DNA of 64,000 bases from an uncultured Bacteroidota bacterium (lineage in GTDB: Bacteria > Bacteroidota > Bacteroidia > Chitinophagales > Chitinophagaceae): NCBI GenBank assembly GCA_903819975.1, contig CAIJFI010000004.1, positions 248,001 through 312,000 on the forward strand, in the 5' to 3' direction. This document shows positions 39,558 to 48,270 of this stretch, piece after piece. Positions within the stretch are counted from its first letter, which is position 1. Every line of letters starts with the position of its first letter. A model generated the notes under the pieces. It was not told the DNA's origin. It was given only the letters and a program-made list of their open reading frames with translations, and made no database searches. Position numbers and translations under genes: made by a program.

Positions 39558-40472
39558 ATGAATACGAAAGAAAATTCAAGAAGGGAATTCCTAGCTACTA
39601 CATTACTTGCTGGTGCTGCGTTAGCGGGTTGTGGCGGAAATCCATTTACTCCTGACGAAGTAACAGACGTTAAGCCTTCTGGCGAAATGGTAAAATTATT
39701 GTCAGTAGACGGAGAAATTATCGAAGTAGACAAGGCTTTCTTAAAGCCAGTTCCTGAAATGCCACCTGTACCAAATTCAGAGGCTAGAGTAGGTATTCCA
39801 GGGAAGAAATTTGCAATGGTAATTGATTTGTCTAGATGCAAAAGTGTAAAAAAATGTCAGTCAGCTTGTAATCATATGCACCATATACATCCAGGTCAAA
39901 ACTGGATTAAAGTGTATCCAATGCAAGAGTCTGAAAAGACTGCTCCTTATTGGCAACCTACAACTTGTATGCATTGCGATGAACCACCATGTGTGAAAGT
40001 TTGTCCAGTAGATGCAACATTTAAAAGAAAAGATGGTATTGTATTAATTGATAGTGATCGTTGCGTAGGATGTCGTTTTTGTATGGCAGCTTGTCCATAT
40101 TCTTCAAGGGTGTTTAACTGGGAAGAGCCACAAATTGAAAAAGAAATTGCAGACAAGCCATATTCGTGTGAAACAAGCGTTCCTCAAAAGAAGGGTACTG
40201 TTGGAAAATGTGATTTCTGTCCAGATATGGTTCGCCAAGGTGGTTTACCACATTGCGTTTCAGCATGTCCTAACGGAGTATTCTTCTTTGGAGATATATT
40301 AGAAGACTCTGTAACTAATGGATCCGAAACATTCCGTTTTAGTGAATTAATAAAGGATAAATCTGGTTATAGATTAATGGAAGATTTGGGAACTAAACCA
40401 AGTGTTTATTACCTACCACCAGTAAACAGAAATTTCCCTTTTGAAAATTCTGAAGAAAAGGAAAAAGCATAG
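39558..40472 (+). CDS. 4Fe-4S dicluster/NrfC-HybA-like ferredoxin subunit, Tat lipoprotein
   Basis: SRREFLATTLLAGAALAGCGG (Tat + lipobox); CMHCDEPPCVKVCP, CVGCRFCMAACPY, CDFCPDMVRQGGLPHCVSACP. Confidence 0.92.
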   Translation: MNTKENSRREFLATTLLAGAALAGCGGNPFTPDEVTDVKPSGEMVKLLSVDGEIIEVDKAFLKPVPEMPPVPNSEARVGIPGKKFAMVIDLSRCKSVKKCQSACNHMHHIHPGQNWIKVYPMQESEKTAPYWQPTTCMHCDEPPCVKVCPVDATFKRKDGIVLIDSDRCVGCRFCMAACPYSSRVFNWEEPQIEKEIADKPYSCETSVPQKKGTVGKCDFCPDMVRQGGLPHCVSACPNGVFFFGDILEDSVTNGSETFRFSELIKDKSGYRLMEDLGTKPSVYYLPPVNRNFPFENSEEKEKA

Positions 40473-40501
40473 GCTTTCCCCTGATAATTAAAAAATATAA
40501 C

Positions 40502-41809
40502 ATGGAAAAACTAGCAGAAAATAAAATTATTGAAGACCTATTACCACAGAAATTTGGTAAGCAAGGACAAATTTGGGTAATAAGTTTATTAGCCGTTTGT
40601 GCTTTAGGGTTTTATGCATATTGCAGACAATTGTATTATGGATTGGAAGTAACTGCCTTAAGAGATTATGCTTCTTGGGGAATATATATTTCCAACTTTG
40701 TATTTTTTGTAGCAATAAGTTTGGTGGGATCTTTAATTACTGCAGTGTTGCGTTTAACCGACGTACATTGGAGTACACCATTAACCAGAATTGCCGAAAT
40801 TATAGCAGTTTCCGCTATCTCTTTTGCAGGGTTAATTATCATAGTAGATATGGGACGTCCCGATCGCTTTTACAACTTGTTCACACATGGTAGATTACAA
40901 TCTCCAATTATTTGGGATGTAATTGTAATCACTACTTATTTATTTATAAGTTTATTGTTGTTGTATTTCCCATTATTACCAGATTTAAAAATCATGATTG
41001 GTTATAAAGAACGTAATGGAAAATATTTACAAAAGCTATATGAGTTCTTAGGCTCTTTTTGGAAAAATAAACCGGAACAATTTAAAATCACCGATAAGGC
41101 GATTAACATTTTGTCTGTAACTATTATCCCTGTTGCCTTTGCTATTCACACTGTTACATCTTGGTTATTTGCAACAACCTATCGCCCAGGTTGGGACAGT
41201 ACTAACTTTGGGGCTTACTTTATTTCAGGTGCATTTTTAGTTGGAGCTGGCGGTGTGTTAATTGCAATGTATGTATTCAGAACACACTATAAGTTAGAAA
41301 AATATATAACCGACGACCATTTTAATAAAATGGGAAAAATTGTGGTATTGCTAGCATTAGTGTATTTGTATTTTAATATTAATGAATTCTTGGTGCCTGC
41401 ATTCAAAATGAAAAAGGCCGAAGAAGAACATTTAATGGGGTTATTTACTGGCGAGTTCTCTCCTATATTTTGGTTTGCAATTTCTGCATCTATGTTAGTG
41501 CCAATTTTAATTCTAGTAACTAAAAAAGGAAGAACACCAAAATGGGCATTTTTTGCAGGTATCTTGGTTGTGGTAGGTTCTTGGTTTAAACGTTTCTTAA
41601 TTGTTACACCTACCTTATTACATCCATTCTTACCTATGCATGATGTTCCAAAAAATTACATGCATTATTTCCCAACTTGGGAAGAGTGGGCCATTGCAGG
41701 CGGGTCCTTAGCAGGAGCATTATTAGTAATAACATTCTTTGCTAGAATATTCCCTATTATCCCTATTCATGAAACCATAATTGAAACTGAGAGCCATGAG
41801 AAAGCATAA
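40502..41809 (+). CDS. NrfD/PsrC-type membrane quinol-interacting subunit
   Basis: Multiple TM helices; VTALRDYASWGIYISNFVFFVAIS, MGRPDRFYNLFTHGRLQSPIIWDV, PVAFAIHTVTSWLFATT typical of NrfD. Confidence 0.92.
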   Translation: MEKLAENKIIEDLLPQKFGKQGQIWVISLLAVCALGFYAYCRQLYYGLEVTALRDYASWGIYISNFVFFVAISLVGSLITAVLRLTDVHWSTPLTRIAEIIAVSAISFAGLIIIVDMGRPDRFYNLFTHGRLQSPIIWDVIVITTYLFISLLLLYFPLLPDLKIMIGYKERNGKYLQKLYEFLGSFWKNKPEQFKITDKAINILSVTIIPVAFAIHTVTSWLFATTYRPGWDSTNFGAYFISGAFLVGAGGVLIAMYVFRTHYKLEKYITDDHFNKMGKIVVLLALVYLYFNINEFLVPAFKMKKAEEEHLMGLFTGEFSPIFWFAISASMLVPILILVTKKGRTPKWAFFAGILVVVGSWFKRFLIVTPTLLHPFLPMHDVPKNYMHYFPTWEEWAIAGGSLAGALLVITFFARIFPIIPIHETIIETESHEKA

Positions 41810-42671
41810 AATAATTCAAGTACTTGTCCTAGTCATTGCACTAGTGCCAAGTCTTTTAATGGCACAGGCCGTTGAAAAAAATAGTTTATCATTAAATCTT
41901 AAGTATTATAATGACAACAACATTACGCATCACTTACTGGTTCAAGCAAAGTCTAAAATAGATGGTAAATTTCAGCAGATTCCAAATATTCCTGTTGAGT
42001 TTTATATTACTACCGACGCCGATAAAGCAAATTTATTAGGTAAGGGCATAACAAATGGCAAAGGAGAAGCATTGATTGAAATTCCTCCAACTGCGAAAAT
42101 GGAATGGCTAAAGTCGCCTAACCAAACATTTGTAGTTACTGCCGCTGCTACTAAAAACTTTGATGACGCAAAAGGAGAGTTAGCAATTACAAAAGCTAAA
42201 TTAAAAATAGATACTGCCGAAGGCCGAATGATAACTGCTAAGATTGTAGCATTAGTGGATACAACTTGGAAGCCAATTGCTGCTGTTGATGTGATTGTTG
42301 GTGTAAGACGTTTAGGCGGTATTTTAAATGCCAATGAAACACAAACCTATCCTACTGACTCAGCAACAGGAGGTGTTACTGCCGAATTTAAAAGAGATAG
42401 TATTCCAGGTGATCAAAAAGGTAATATCGTTTTGGTTGCAAGCGTAGTTGACAATGAGACTTATGGTAATTTAACTGCAGAAATGGTGGTGCCTTGGGGA
42501 AAGAAATCGGTTTATATGACCAATTTTGATCACCGTACATTGTTTGCACGAAGAGGACACTCTCCATTTTGGTTAGAAATCCTTGCATATACAATTGTAG
42601 TGGGTGTTTGGTCTGTAATTATATTCTTATTGGTACAAATTAAAAATATTAAAAAGTTGGGTGTTGAATAG
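41796..42671 (+). CDS. Periplasmic Ig/carboxypeptidase-regulatory-like protein with C-terminal TM anchor
   Basis: Signal peptide (MRKHKIIQVLVLVIALVPSLLMAQA); C-terminal TM LEILAYTIVVGVWSVIIFLLVQI; overlaps the NrfD gene by 14 nt. Confidence 0.6.
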   Translation: MRKHKIIQVLVLVIALVPSLLMAQAVEKNSLSLNLKYYNDNNITHHLLVQAKSKIDGKFQQIPNIPVEFYITTDADKANLLGKGITNGKGEALIEIPPTAKMEWLKSPNQTFVVTAAATKNFDDAKGELAITKAKLKIDTAEGRMITAKIVALVDTTWKPIAAVDVIVGVRRLGGILNANETQTYPTDSATGGVTAEFKRDSIPGDQKGNIVLVASVVDNETYGNLTAEMVVPWGKKSVYMTNFDHRTLFARRGHSPFWLEILAYTIVVGVWSVIIFLLVQIKNIKKLGVE

Positions 42672-42697
42672 AACAGATGTTTGATGTTTTGATAAAG

Positions 42698-42723
42698 AAA
42701 AGGCACTCATATGAGTGCCTTTT
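42698..42723. terminator. Inverted repeat terminator
   Basis: AAAAGGCACTCAT / ATGAGTGCCTTTT. Confidence 0.8.
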
Positions 42724-42784
42724 CGATTTTATAACTATTTTGTATAGTAGATAGCCTTAAATTTAGGAACTAAACTAACAAAAT

Positions 42785-44491
42785 ATGCCACAAGGACTTC
42801 AGACTTATGACTACTTAGTATTTGTACTTTACTTTATATTGATTGCGAGTTACGGATTTTGGATCTACAATCGTAAAAAAACAGCTACCACTAATACAAC
42901 CGATTTTTTCTTGGCAGAGGGGCAATTAACTTGGTGGGCAATTGGCGCCTCATTAATTGCTTCTAATATTTCGGCAGAGCAATTTATTGGAATGAGTGGT
43001 AATGGATTTAGGTTAGGCTTAGCAATATCGGCATATGAGTGGCTAGCGGCAATATCATTAGTTGTGGTGGGTGTGTTTTTCATGCCAGTGTATTTAAAGA
43101 ATAAAATTTACACTATGCCGCAGTTTTTAAAAACTAGGTATAATGAAACAGTGGCAATGATGATGGCAATTTTTTGGTTGTTCTTATACATTTTTGTGAA
43201 TCTTACTTCTATTTTATACCTAGGATCTATTGCTATCAATAATTTAACTGGAGGCGCTAACTTCCATTTAATTATGATTGGATTGGCCGTGTTTGCATTA
43301 TTTATCACATTGGGTGGCATGAAGGTGATTGGTTATACCGATGTAATACAAGTATTAGTATTAACAGTGGGCGGCTTAATCACTTCCTATATTGCATTAA
43401 CAGTAGTCGGAGAAAAATTTGGTTTTGGTAAAGATGCAATTGCAGGATTGAATCACTTAATTAAAGTGGCACCGGATCATTTTAAAATGATTTTTGATAA
43501 ACCTGGTAAAGGTGCAACACAAAAACAAATAGACGATTATTCATCACTACCAGGGCTTGCGATGATGGCAGCTGGAATGTGGATTGCTAATTTAAATTAT
43601 TGGGGTTGTAATCAATATATTACACAAAGAGCGTTAGGCGCAGATTTAAAAACTGCTAGATCGGGAATTTTCTTTGCAGCGATGTTAAAATTATTGATGC
43701 CTTTGTTGGTTGTGATTCCAGGTATTGCAGCTTATGTATTATACCAAAACGGAGCGCTTCACCAAGAGATGTTATCAAATGGAGTATTGAATCAGGATAA
43801 CGCCTATTCCTCGGTGATTGGATTTTTGCCAATTGGCTTAAAAGGCTTGTCTATGGCAGCTTTGACAGCTGCTATTGTTGCTTCATTGGCGGGTAAAGCA
43901 AATAGCATTTCAACTATTTATTCGCTAGATATTTATAAGAAATACGTGAATAAAAATGCTACAGATAAAAGAACGGTTTCAACAGGTCGAATCATGATTG
44001 TCATTTCACTAATCATTGCAATCATAATAAATTGGAACGACACTTTGGGTATTGGAGGCAAAGGTGGTTTTGAGTTCATTCAAAAATATACGGGTTATAT
44101 TTCTCCTGCTATTTTTCCAGTATTTTTATTAGGATTCTTTTGGAAAAAGACAACTTCAAAAGCAGCAATATCTGGTATTATTTTGGGATTAGTTTTAGCA
44201 ATCCTTTTTGATAAGTTCTTACCAAGCATGTTAGGCCATGAAACTATATTATATACCGCATTACCAAACGGACATGGTGGATTTGAAATTCCCTATTTAA
44301 TTCAAATGGGCTGGGTGTTTGTATTTACATGTATTATTATTATAGGCATTAGTTTGATTGATGTAAGTGGACAAACTCATGACAACTCATTGCAAGAGGA
44401 CAATGCAAAATATAAATTAACTAATGCTCATATTGCAATGATTGTTACTATTTTAATAATTGTGGCTGGTTTGTATATTCGTTTTTGGTAA
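42785..44491 (+). CDS. Sodium:solute symporter (SSS) family transporter
   Basis: DFFLAEGQLTWWAIGASLIASNISAEQFIGMSG; GFLPIGLKGLSMAALTAAIVASLAGKANSISTIYSLDIY. Confidence 0.92.
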   Translation: MPQGLQTYDYLVFVLYFILIASYGFWIYNRKKTATTNTTDFFLAEGQLTWWAIGASLIASNISAEQFIGMSGNGFRLGLAISAYEWLAAISLVVVGVFFMPVYLKNKIYTMPQFLKTRYNETVAMMMAIFWLFLYIFVNLTSILYLGSIAINNLTGGANFHLIMIGLAVFALFITLGGMKVIGYTDVIQVLVLTVGGLITSYIALTVVGEKFGFGKDAIAGLNHLIKVAPDHFKMIFDKPGKGATQKQIDDYSSLPGLAMMAAGMWIANLNYWGCNQYITQRALGADLKTARSGIFFAAMLKLLMPLLVVIPGIAAYVLYQNGALHQEMLSNGVLNQDNAYSSVIGFLPIGLKGLSMAALTAAIVASLAGKANSISTIYSLDIYKKYVNKNATDKRTVSTGRIMIVISLIIAIIINWNDTLGIGGKGGFEFIQKYTGYISPAIFPVFLLGFFWKKTTSKAAISGIILGLVLAILFDKFLPSMLGHETILYTALPNGHGGFEIPYLIQMGWVFVFTCIIIIGISLIDVSGQTHDNSLQEDNAKYKLTNAHIAMIVTILIIVAGLYIRFW

Positions 44492-44501
44492 ATAAAAAAT
44501 T

Positions 44502-46046
44502 ATGAATAAAAATATTCAAGGCTTATTGGTTATTGCAAGCTTACTATTGCAAGTGAATTTGTATGCACAAAAAAAAGCAATAGTTTCTACGATATTAAAA
44601 AGTACATTAATATCAAATGTGCAAATCATTGACGGAACTGGTTCAATACCAATAAATGGTTCTGTTAGATTTGAAGGTGATAAAATTGTAGCTATTGGAA
44701 ATATTAAGCCAATTGTAGGAGAAAAAATTATAGATGGAAAAGGTTTAGTATTAGCACCTGGGTTTATAGATGCGCATAGCCATCACTTAGGAGACTTGCA
44801 AAAAAATCCAAATGGATTATCTACTTCTAATCAGGGCATCACTACAGTTGTTATTGGACAAGATGGCGAAAGTTATCCGATGGATTCATTGGTGCTAGAT
44901 ATGCGAACAAAGCCCGTGGTAGCTAATATTGCTAGCTATACGGGGCATTCAAGTTTAAGAGAAGAGGTAATGGGCGAAAAAAATTTATTTAGAAATGCCA
45001 CACAAGCAGAAGTGGATAAAATGAAATTGATTTTAAAATCTGAATTAGATAAAGGCTCTTTGGGTTTGTCTACAGGATTAGAATATGAACAAGCATTTTA
45101 TTCAAATAGGGATGAAGTCATCCAACTTGCAAAGATTGCTGCTAGCGAAAAAACGCGTTATATAAGTCATATCAGAAGTGAGGATGTGACAATGGCTGAT
45201 GCCTTAGACGAAATTATTCAAATAGGTAAGATTACGAAAATGCCTGTACAAATTTCGCATATCAAGTTGGCTAAAAAATCTGATTGGGGAACGGCATCTA
45301 ATATATTAGCTCAATTAGAAAAAGCTAGAGCAGAAGGAGTACAAATAACTGCAGACGTTTATCCATATACTTTTTGGAATTCAACATTAAGGGTATTATT
45401 CCCTGCGCGTGATTATACTAATTTGGCAAGTGCACAATTAGCGGTTACGCAATTATTTGATCCATCTGAATCTTATATAGTACAATATGCACCTCATCCA
45501 AGTTATGTTGGTAAAACGGTTTCAATAATTGCTAAAGAAAGAAAGGAATCAGAAGCACAAGCATTAATGAGTTTGGTTGCTATTGCTGCAGATTTTAAAG
45601 AAAAGAACCCAGGATATAAAGGAAGTATTGAGGCAATAGCTGCAAAGTCAATGAACGAAGCTGATGTGGCAAAATTTATAGCATGGCCATACTCTGTGAT
45701 TTGCTCAGATGGCAATGCTGGTGGACATCCTAGAGGTTATGGTTCTTTCACGAGGGTATTAGGTAAATATGTAAGAACAGATAAAGTAATTGAGCTTACC
45801 AATGCAATTCACAAAATGACTGGACAAACAGCTTCGTATTTAGGAATTAAAGAGAGAGGCACAATTGCGATTGGTAATAAGGCGGACTTAGTTTTGTTGA
45901 ACCCAAACACAGTGATTGATCACGCTAATATTGGAAACAGTCATGCCCTTTCTACTGGAATTGAAATGGTATGGGTAAACGGAACACTAATTTATAAAGA
46001 TCAAAAAGCAACTGGCAAACGCCCAGGTGTACTTATAAAACGCTAA
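44502..46046 (+). CDS. N-acyl-D-amino-acid deacylase-like amidohydrolase
   Basis: APGFIDAHSHHLGDL; LKSELDKGSLGLSTGLEYEQ; PVQISHIKLA; CSDGNAGGHPRGYGSFTRVLGKYVR typical of D-aminoacylases. Confidence 0.88.
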   Translation: MNKNIQGLLVIASLLLQVNLYAQKKAIVSTILKSTLISNVQIIDGTGSIPINGSVRFEGDKIVAIGNIKPIVGEKIIDGKGLVLAPGFIDAHSHHLGDLQKNPNGLSTSNQGITTVVIGQDGESYPMDSLVLDMRTKPVVANIASYTGHSSLREEVMGEKNLFRNATQAEVDKMKLILKSELDKGSLGLSTGLEYEQAFYSNRDEVIQLAKIAASEKTRYISHIRSEDVTMADALDEIIQIGKITKMPVQISHIKLAKKSDWGTASNILAQLEKARAEGVQITADVYPYTFWNSTLRVLFPARDYTNLASAQLAVTQLFDPSESYIVQYAPHPSYVGKTVSIIAKERKESEAQALMSLVAIAADFKEKNPGYKGSIEAIAAKSMNEADVAKFIAWPYSVICSDGNAGGHPRGYGSFTRVLGKYVRTDKVIELTNAIHKMTGQTASYLGIKERGTIAIGNKADLVLLNPNTVIDHANIGNSHALSTGIEMVWVNGTLIYKDQKATGKRPGVLIKR

Positions 46047-46112
46047 AATCTTTGGTTTAGTTTTTATATCTTTATAAGGATCACTAGTTATTAATAAAAA
46101 CAAGAAGGTTGA

Positions 46113-47162
46113 ATGAATAATGCAATTGTACTAACCAATGGCCTATTAACTTCGTCAGATGCAAAAACGGCGCATGGATTAATTAGAGGAACCGAACGTT
46201 TTACAATTTTAGGAGTTATTGACTGTGCTACAACTGCTGGCAAAGACGCTGGAGAATTACTAGATGGACAAAATAGAAATATTCCAGTTTTTGAAAATTT
46301 ACAAACTGCAATTACGCAATTAACTAATTTGAATTATTTAGTCATAGGGGTTGCAACAGTTGGCGGTAAATTGCCTGGCAATATGTTGGAAGTTGTTTTA
46401 AAGGCAATTAATGCTGGTATTTCAATTGTCAACGGATTGCATGAATATTTGAATGACAAGCCGGAAGTTGTGGCTTTGGCGAAATCAAAAGGAGTTGAAT
46501 TGATTGATGTAAGAAAGCCAAAATTGAGAGAAGATTTACATTTTTGGACAGGAGAAATTTATAAAGTTACGGCACCCATTATTGCAGTGATTGGAATGGA
46601 CTGTGCTATGGGAAAGCGAACAACAGCAAGGATGTTAAGACAGTCTTGTGAAGCCAACGGATTAAAAGGTCAAATGATTTACACGGGTCAAACAGGATGG
46701 CTTCAAGGAGGTAAGTATGGATTTGTTTTTGATTCTACTTTAAACGATTTTGTTTCAGGCGAGTTAGAAAATGCGATTGTAAGCTGTTGGAGAGAAACTA
46801 GTGCAGATATTATATTTTTAGAAGGACAGTCTTCACTTCGTAATCCAAGTGGTCCTTGTGGCATTGAATTATTAATATCAGGTAATGCTAAACATGTTGT
46901 TTTGTTATTTGCGCCAAAGAGAAAATATTTTGATAACGATGAGCATTGGGGAGCGATTCCTTCGGTAGCATCTGAAATTGAAATTATTGAAAAACTAGGA
47001 TCTAAAGTTATTGCAGTTGCAGTTAATACCGAAGATTGTACCACCGATGAAGCTTTTGCATATCAAAAAGAATATGAACAGAAACTGAATATTCCTGTAC
47101 TGCTTCCAATACAAGAAGGAGTAGATAAATTAATCCCAACTTTAAAAGGATTGATAAAATAA
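46113..47162 (+). CDS. dgcN: DUF1611 family protein, DgcN-like
   Basis: VIGMDCAMGKRTTARMLRQ P-loop-like; GQTGWLQGGKYGFVFDSTLNDFVSGELE; followed 6 nt later by an enolase-superfamily epimerase. Confidence 0.8.
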   Translation: MNNAIVLTNGLLTSSDAKTAHGLIRGTERFTILGVIDCATTAGKDAGELLDGQNRNIPVFENLQTAITQLTNLNYLVIGVATVGGKLPGNMLEVVLKAINAGISIVNGLHEYLNDKPEVVALAKSKGVELIDVRKPKLREDLHFWTGEIYKVTAPIIAVIGMDCAMGKRTTARMLRQSCEANGLKGQMIYTGQTGWLQGGKYGFVFDSTLNDFVSGELENAIVSCWRETSADIIFLEGQSSLRNPSGPCGIELLISGNAKHVVLLFAPKRKYFDNDEHWGAIPSVASEIEIIEKLGSKVIAVAVNTEDCTTDEAFAYQKEYEQKLNIPVLLPIQEGVDKLIPTLKGLIK

Positions 47163-47168
47163 ATTTAA

Positions 47169-48236
47169 ATGAAAATTGTAGCAGTAAGATCGTATTTAAG
47201 AAAAATGGCATTAACTAAGCCATATACAATTGCATATAATACATACTCGGACGTGAGTTTAGCTTTTTTTGAGGTTGAATTGGCAAATGGAATAATTGGT
47301 TACGGATCTGGAAGCCCAGCCGAAGATGTAGTAGGAGAATCCTCCGATCAGTCTGCAGCGAATTTACAAACCGAATTTGTACAAAACATAGTTGGACGAG
47401 ATATCAGACATTTTCAACAAATTATCTTTGAGACTATTCAACATTTTCCGTATCTGCCTGGAACTCAAGCTGCGATAGACTTAGCATTGCATGATGCATT
47501 TGGAAAATTCATTGGAATTACAATAGCTGAATTTTATGGACGCAAAATAAATGCGCTACCTACTTCGGTAACTATTGGTATTAAATCTGTTCAGGAAGCA
47601 TTGGAAGAAGCAGCCGGTTATAAAGCTTTAGGGTTTAAAATTTTAAAAGTAAAAACCGGATTAGATGTAAATGAAGATATTGAAAGAGTTATAAAATTAA
47701 AAGAACAATTTGGAAGCTATTTTAAAATAAGAGTAGACGCTAATCAAGGATATACGATTCAAGATTTGAAAAAATTTATCGAAGCTACAAGAGCTAAGGA
47801 CTTAGAATTGATAGAACAACCAATACCAGTGGGTACTGAAAATGAATTATTGTCATTAAGCTGGGCAGATAGAAAATTATTGGCGGCAGACGAGTCTTTA
47901 AAAGATCCACAAGCAGCTTTACAATTAGCATCCAACGAAAAGCCTTTTGGCATTTATAATATTAAATTAATGAAGTGTGGCGGTTTGGTAGGTGCTCTAG
48001 GGATTGCCAATATTGCTAATAATGCTGACATTGATTTATTCTGGGGTTGCAATGACGAAAGTATTATAAGTATAACAGCAGCATTACACGTAGCATATGC
48101 TTGTCCTAATACAAAGTATATTGATTTAGATGGTAGCTTAGATTTGGCAGAAGACTTGGTAAAAGGCGGTTTTGAAATTAAAGACGGAGAGATGCATATT
48201 AATAATGCACCTGGTTTTGGTTTTACAATATTATAA
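47169..48236 (+). CDS. Dipeptide epimerase / DgcA-like enolase superfamily protein
   Basis: FKILKVKTGLDVNEDIERV (KxK), IRVDANQGYT, ELIEQPIP, LLAADESL, IKLMKCGGL catalytic motifs. Confidence 0.9.
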   Translation: MKIVAVRSYLRKMALTKPYTIAYNTYSDVSLAFFEVELANGIIGYGSGSPAEDVVGESSDQSAANLQTEFVQNIVGRDIRHFQQIIFETIQHFPYLPGTQAAIDLALHDAFGKFIGITIAEFYGRKINALPTSVTIGIKSVQEALEEAAGYKALGFKILKVKTGLDVNEDIERVIKLKEQFGSYFKIRVDANQGYTIQDLKKFIEATRAKDLELIEQPIPVGTENELLSLSWADRKLLAADESLKDPQAALQLASNEKPFGIYNIKLMKCGGLVGALGIANIANNADIDLFWGCNDESIISITAALHVAYACPNTKYIDLDGSLDLAEDLVKGGFEIKDGEMHINNAPGFGFTIL

Positions 48237-48270
48237 ATGATTCCAAGAAATTTAATAATCAATCTGCTTA

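Noticed and set aside
39558-41809. Complete polysulfide/nitrite/DMSO reductase operon
   Set aside because: FeS and NrfD subunits are present but no molybdopterin or multihaem NrfA catalytic subunit is visible in the window.
42002-42334. Antisense ORF of 110 aa inside the anchored periplasmic protein gene
   Set aside because: No motif or ribosome-binding context; overlaps a coding gene with signal peptide and TM anchor.
46703-47044. Antisense ORF of 113 aa inside the DUF1611 gene
   Set aside because: Mirror ORF of a well-supported CDS.
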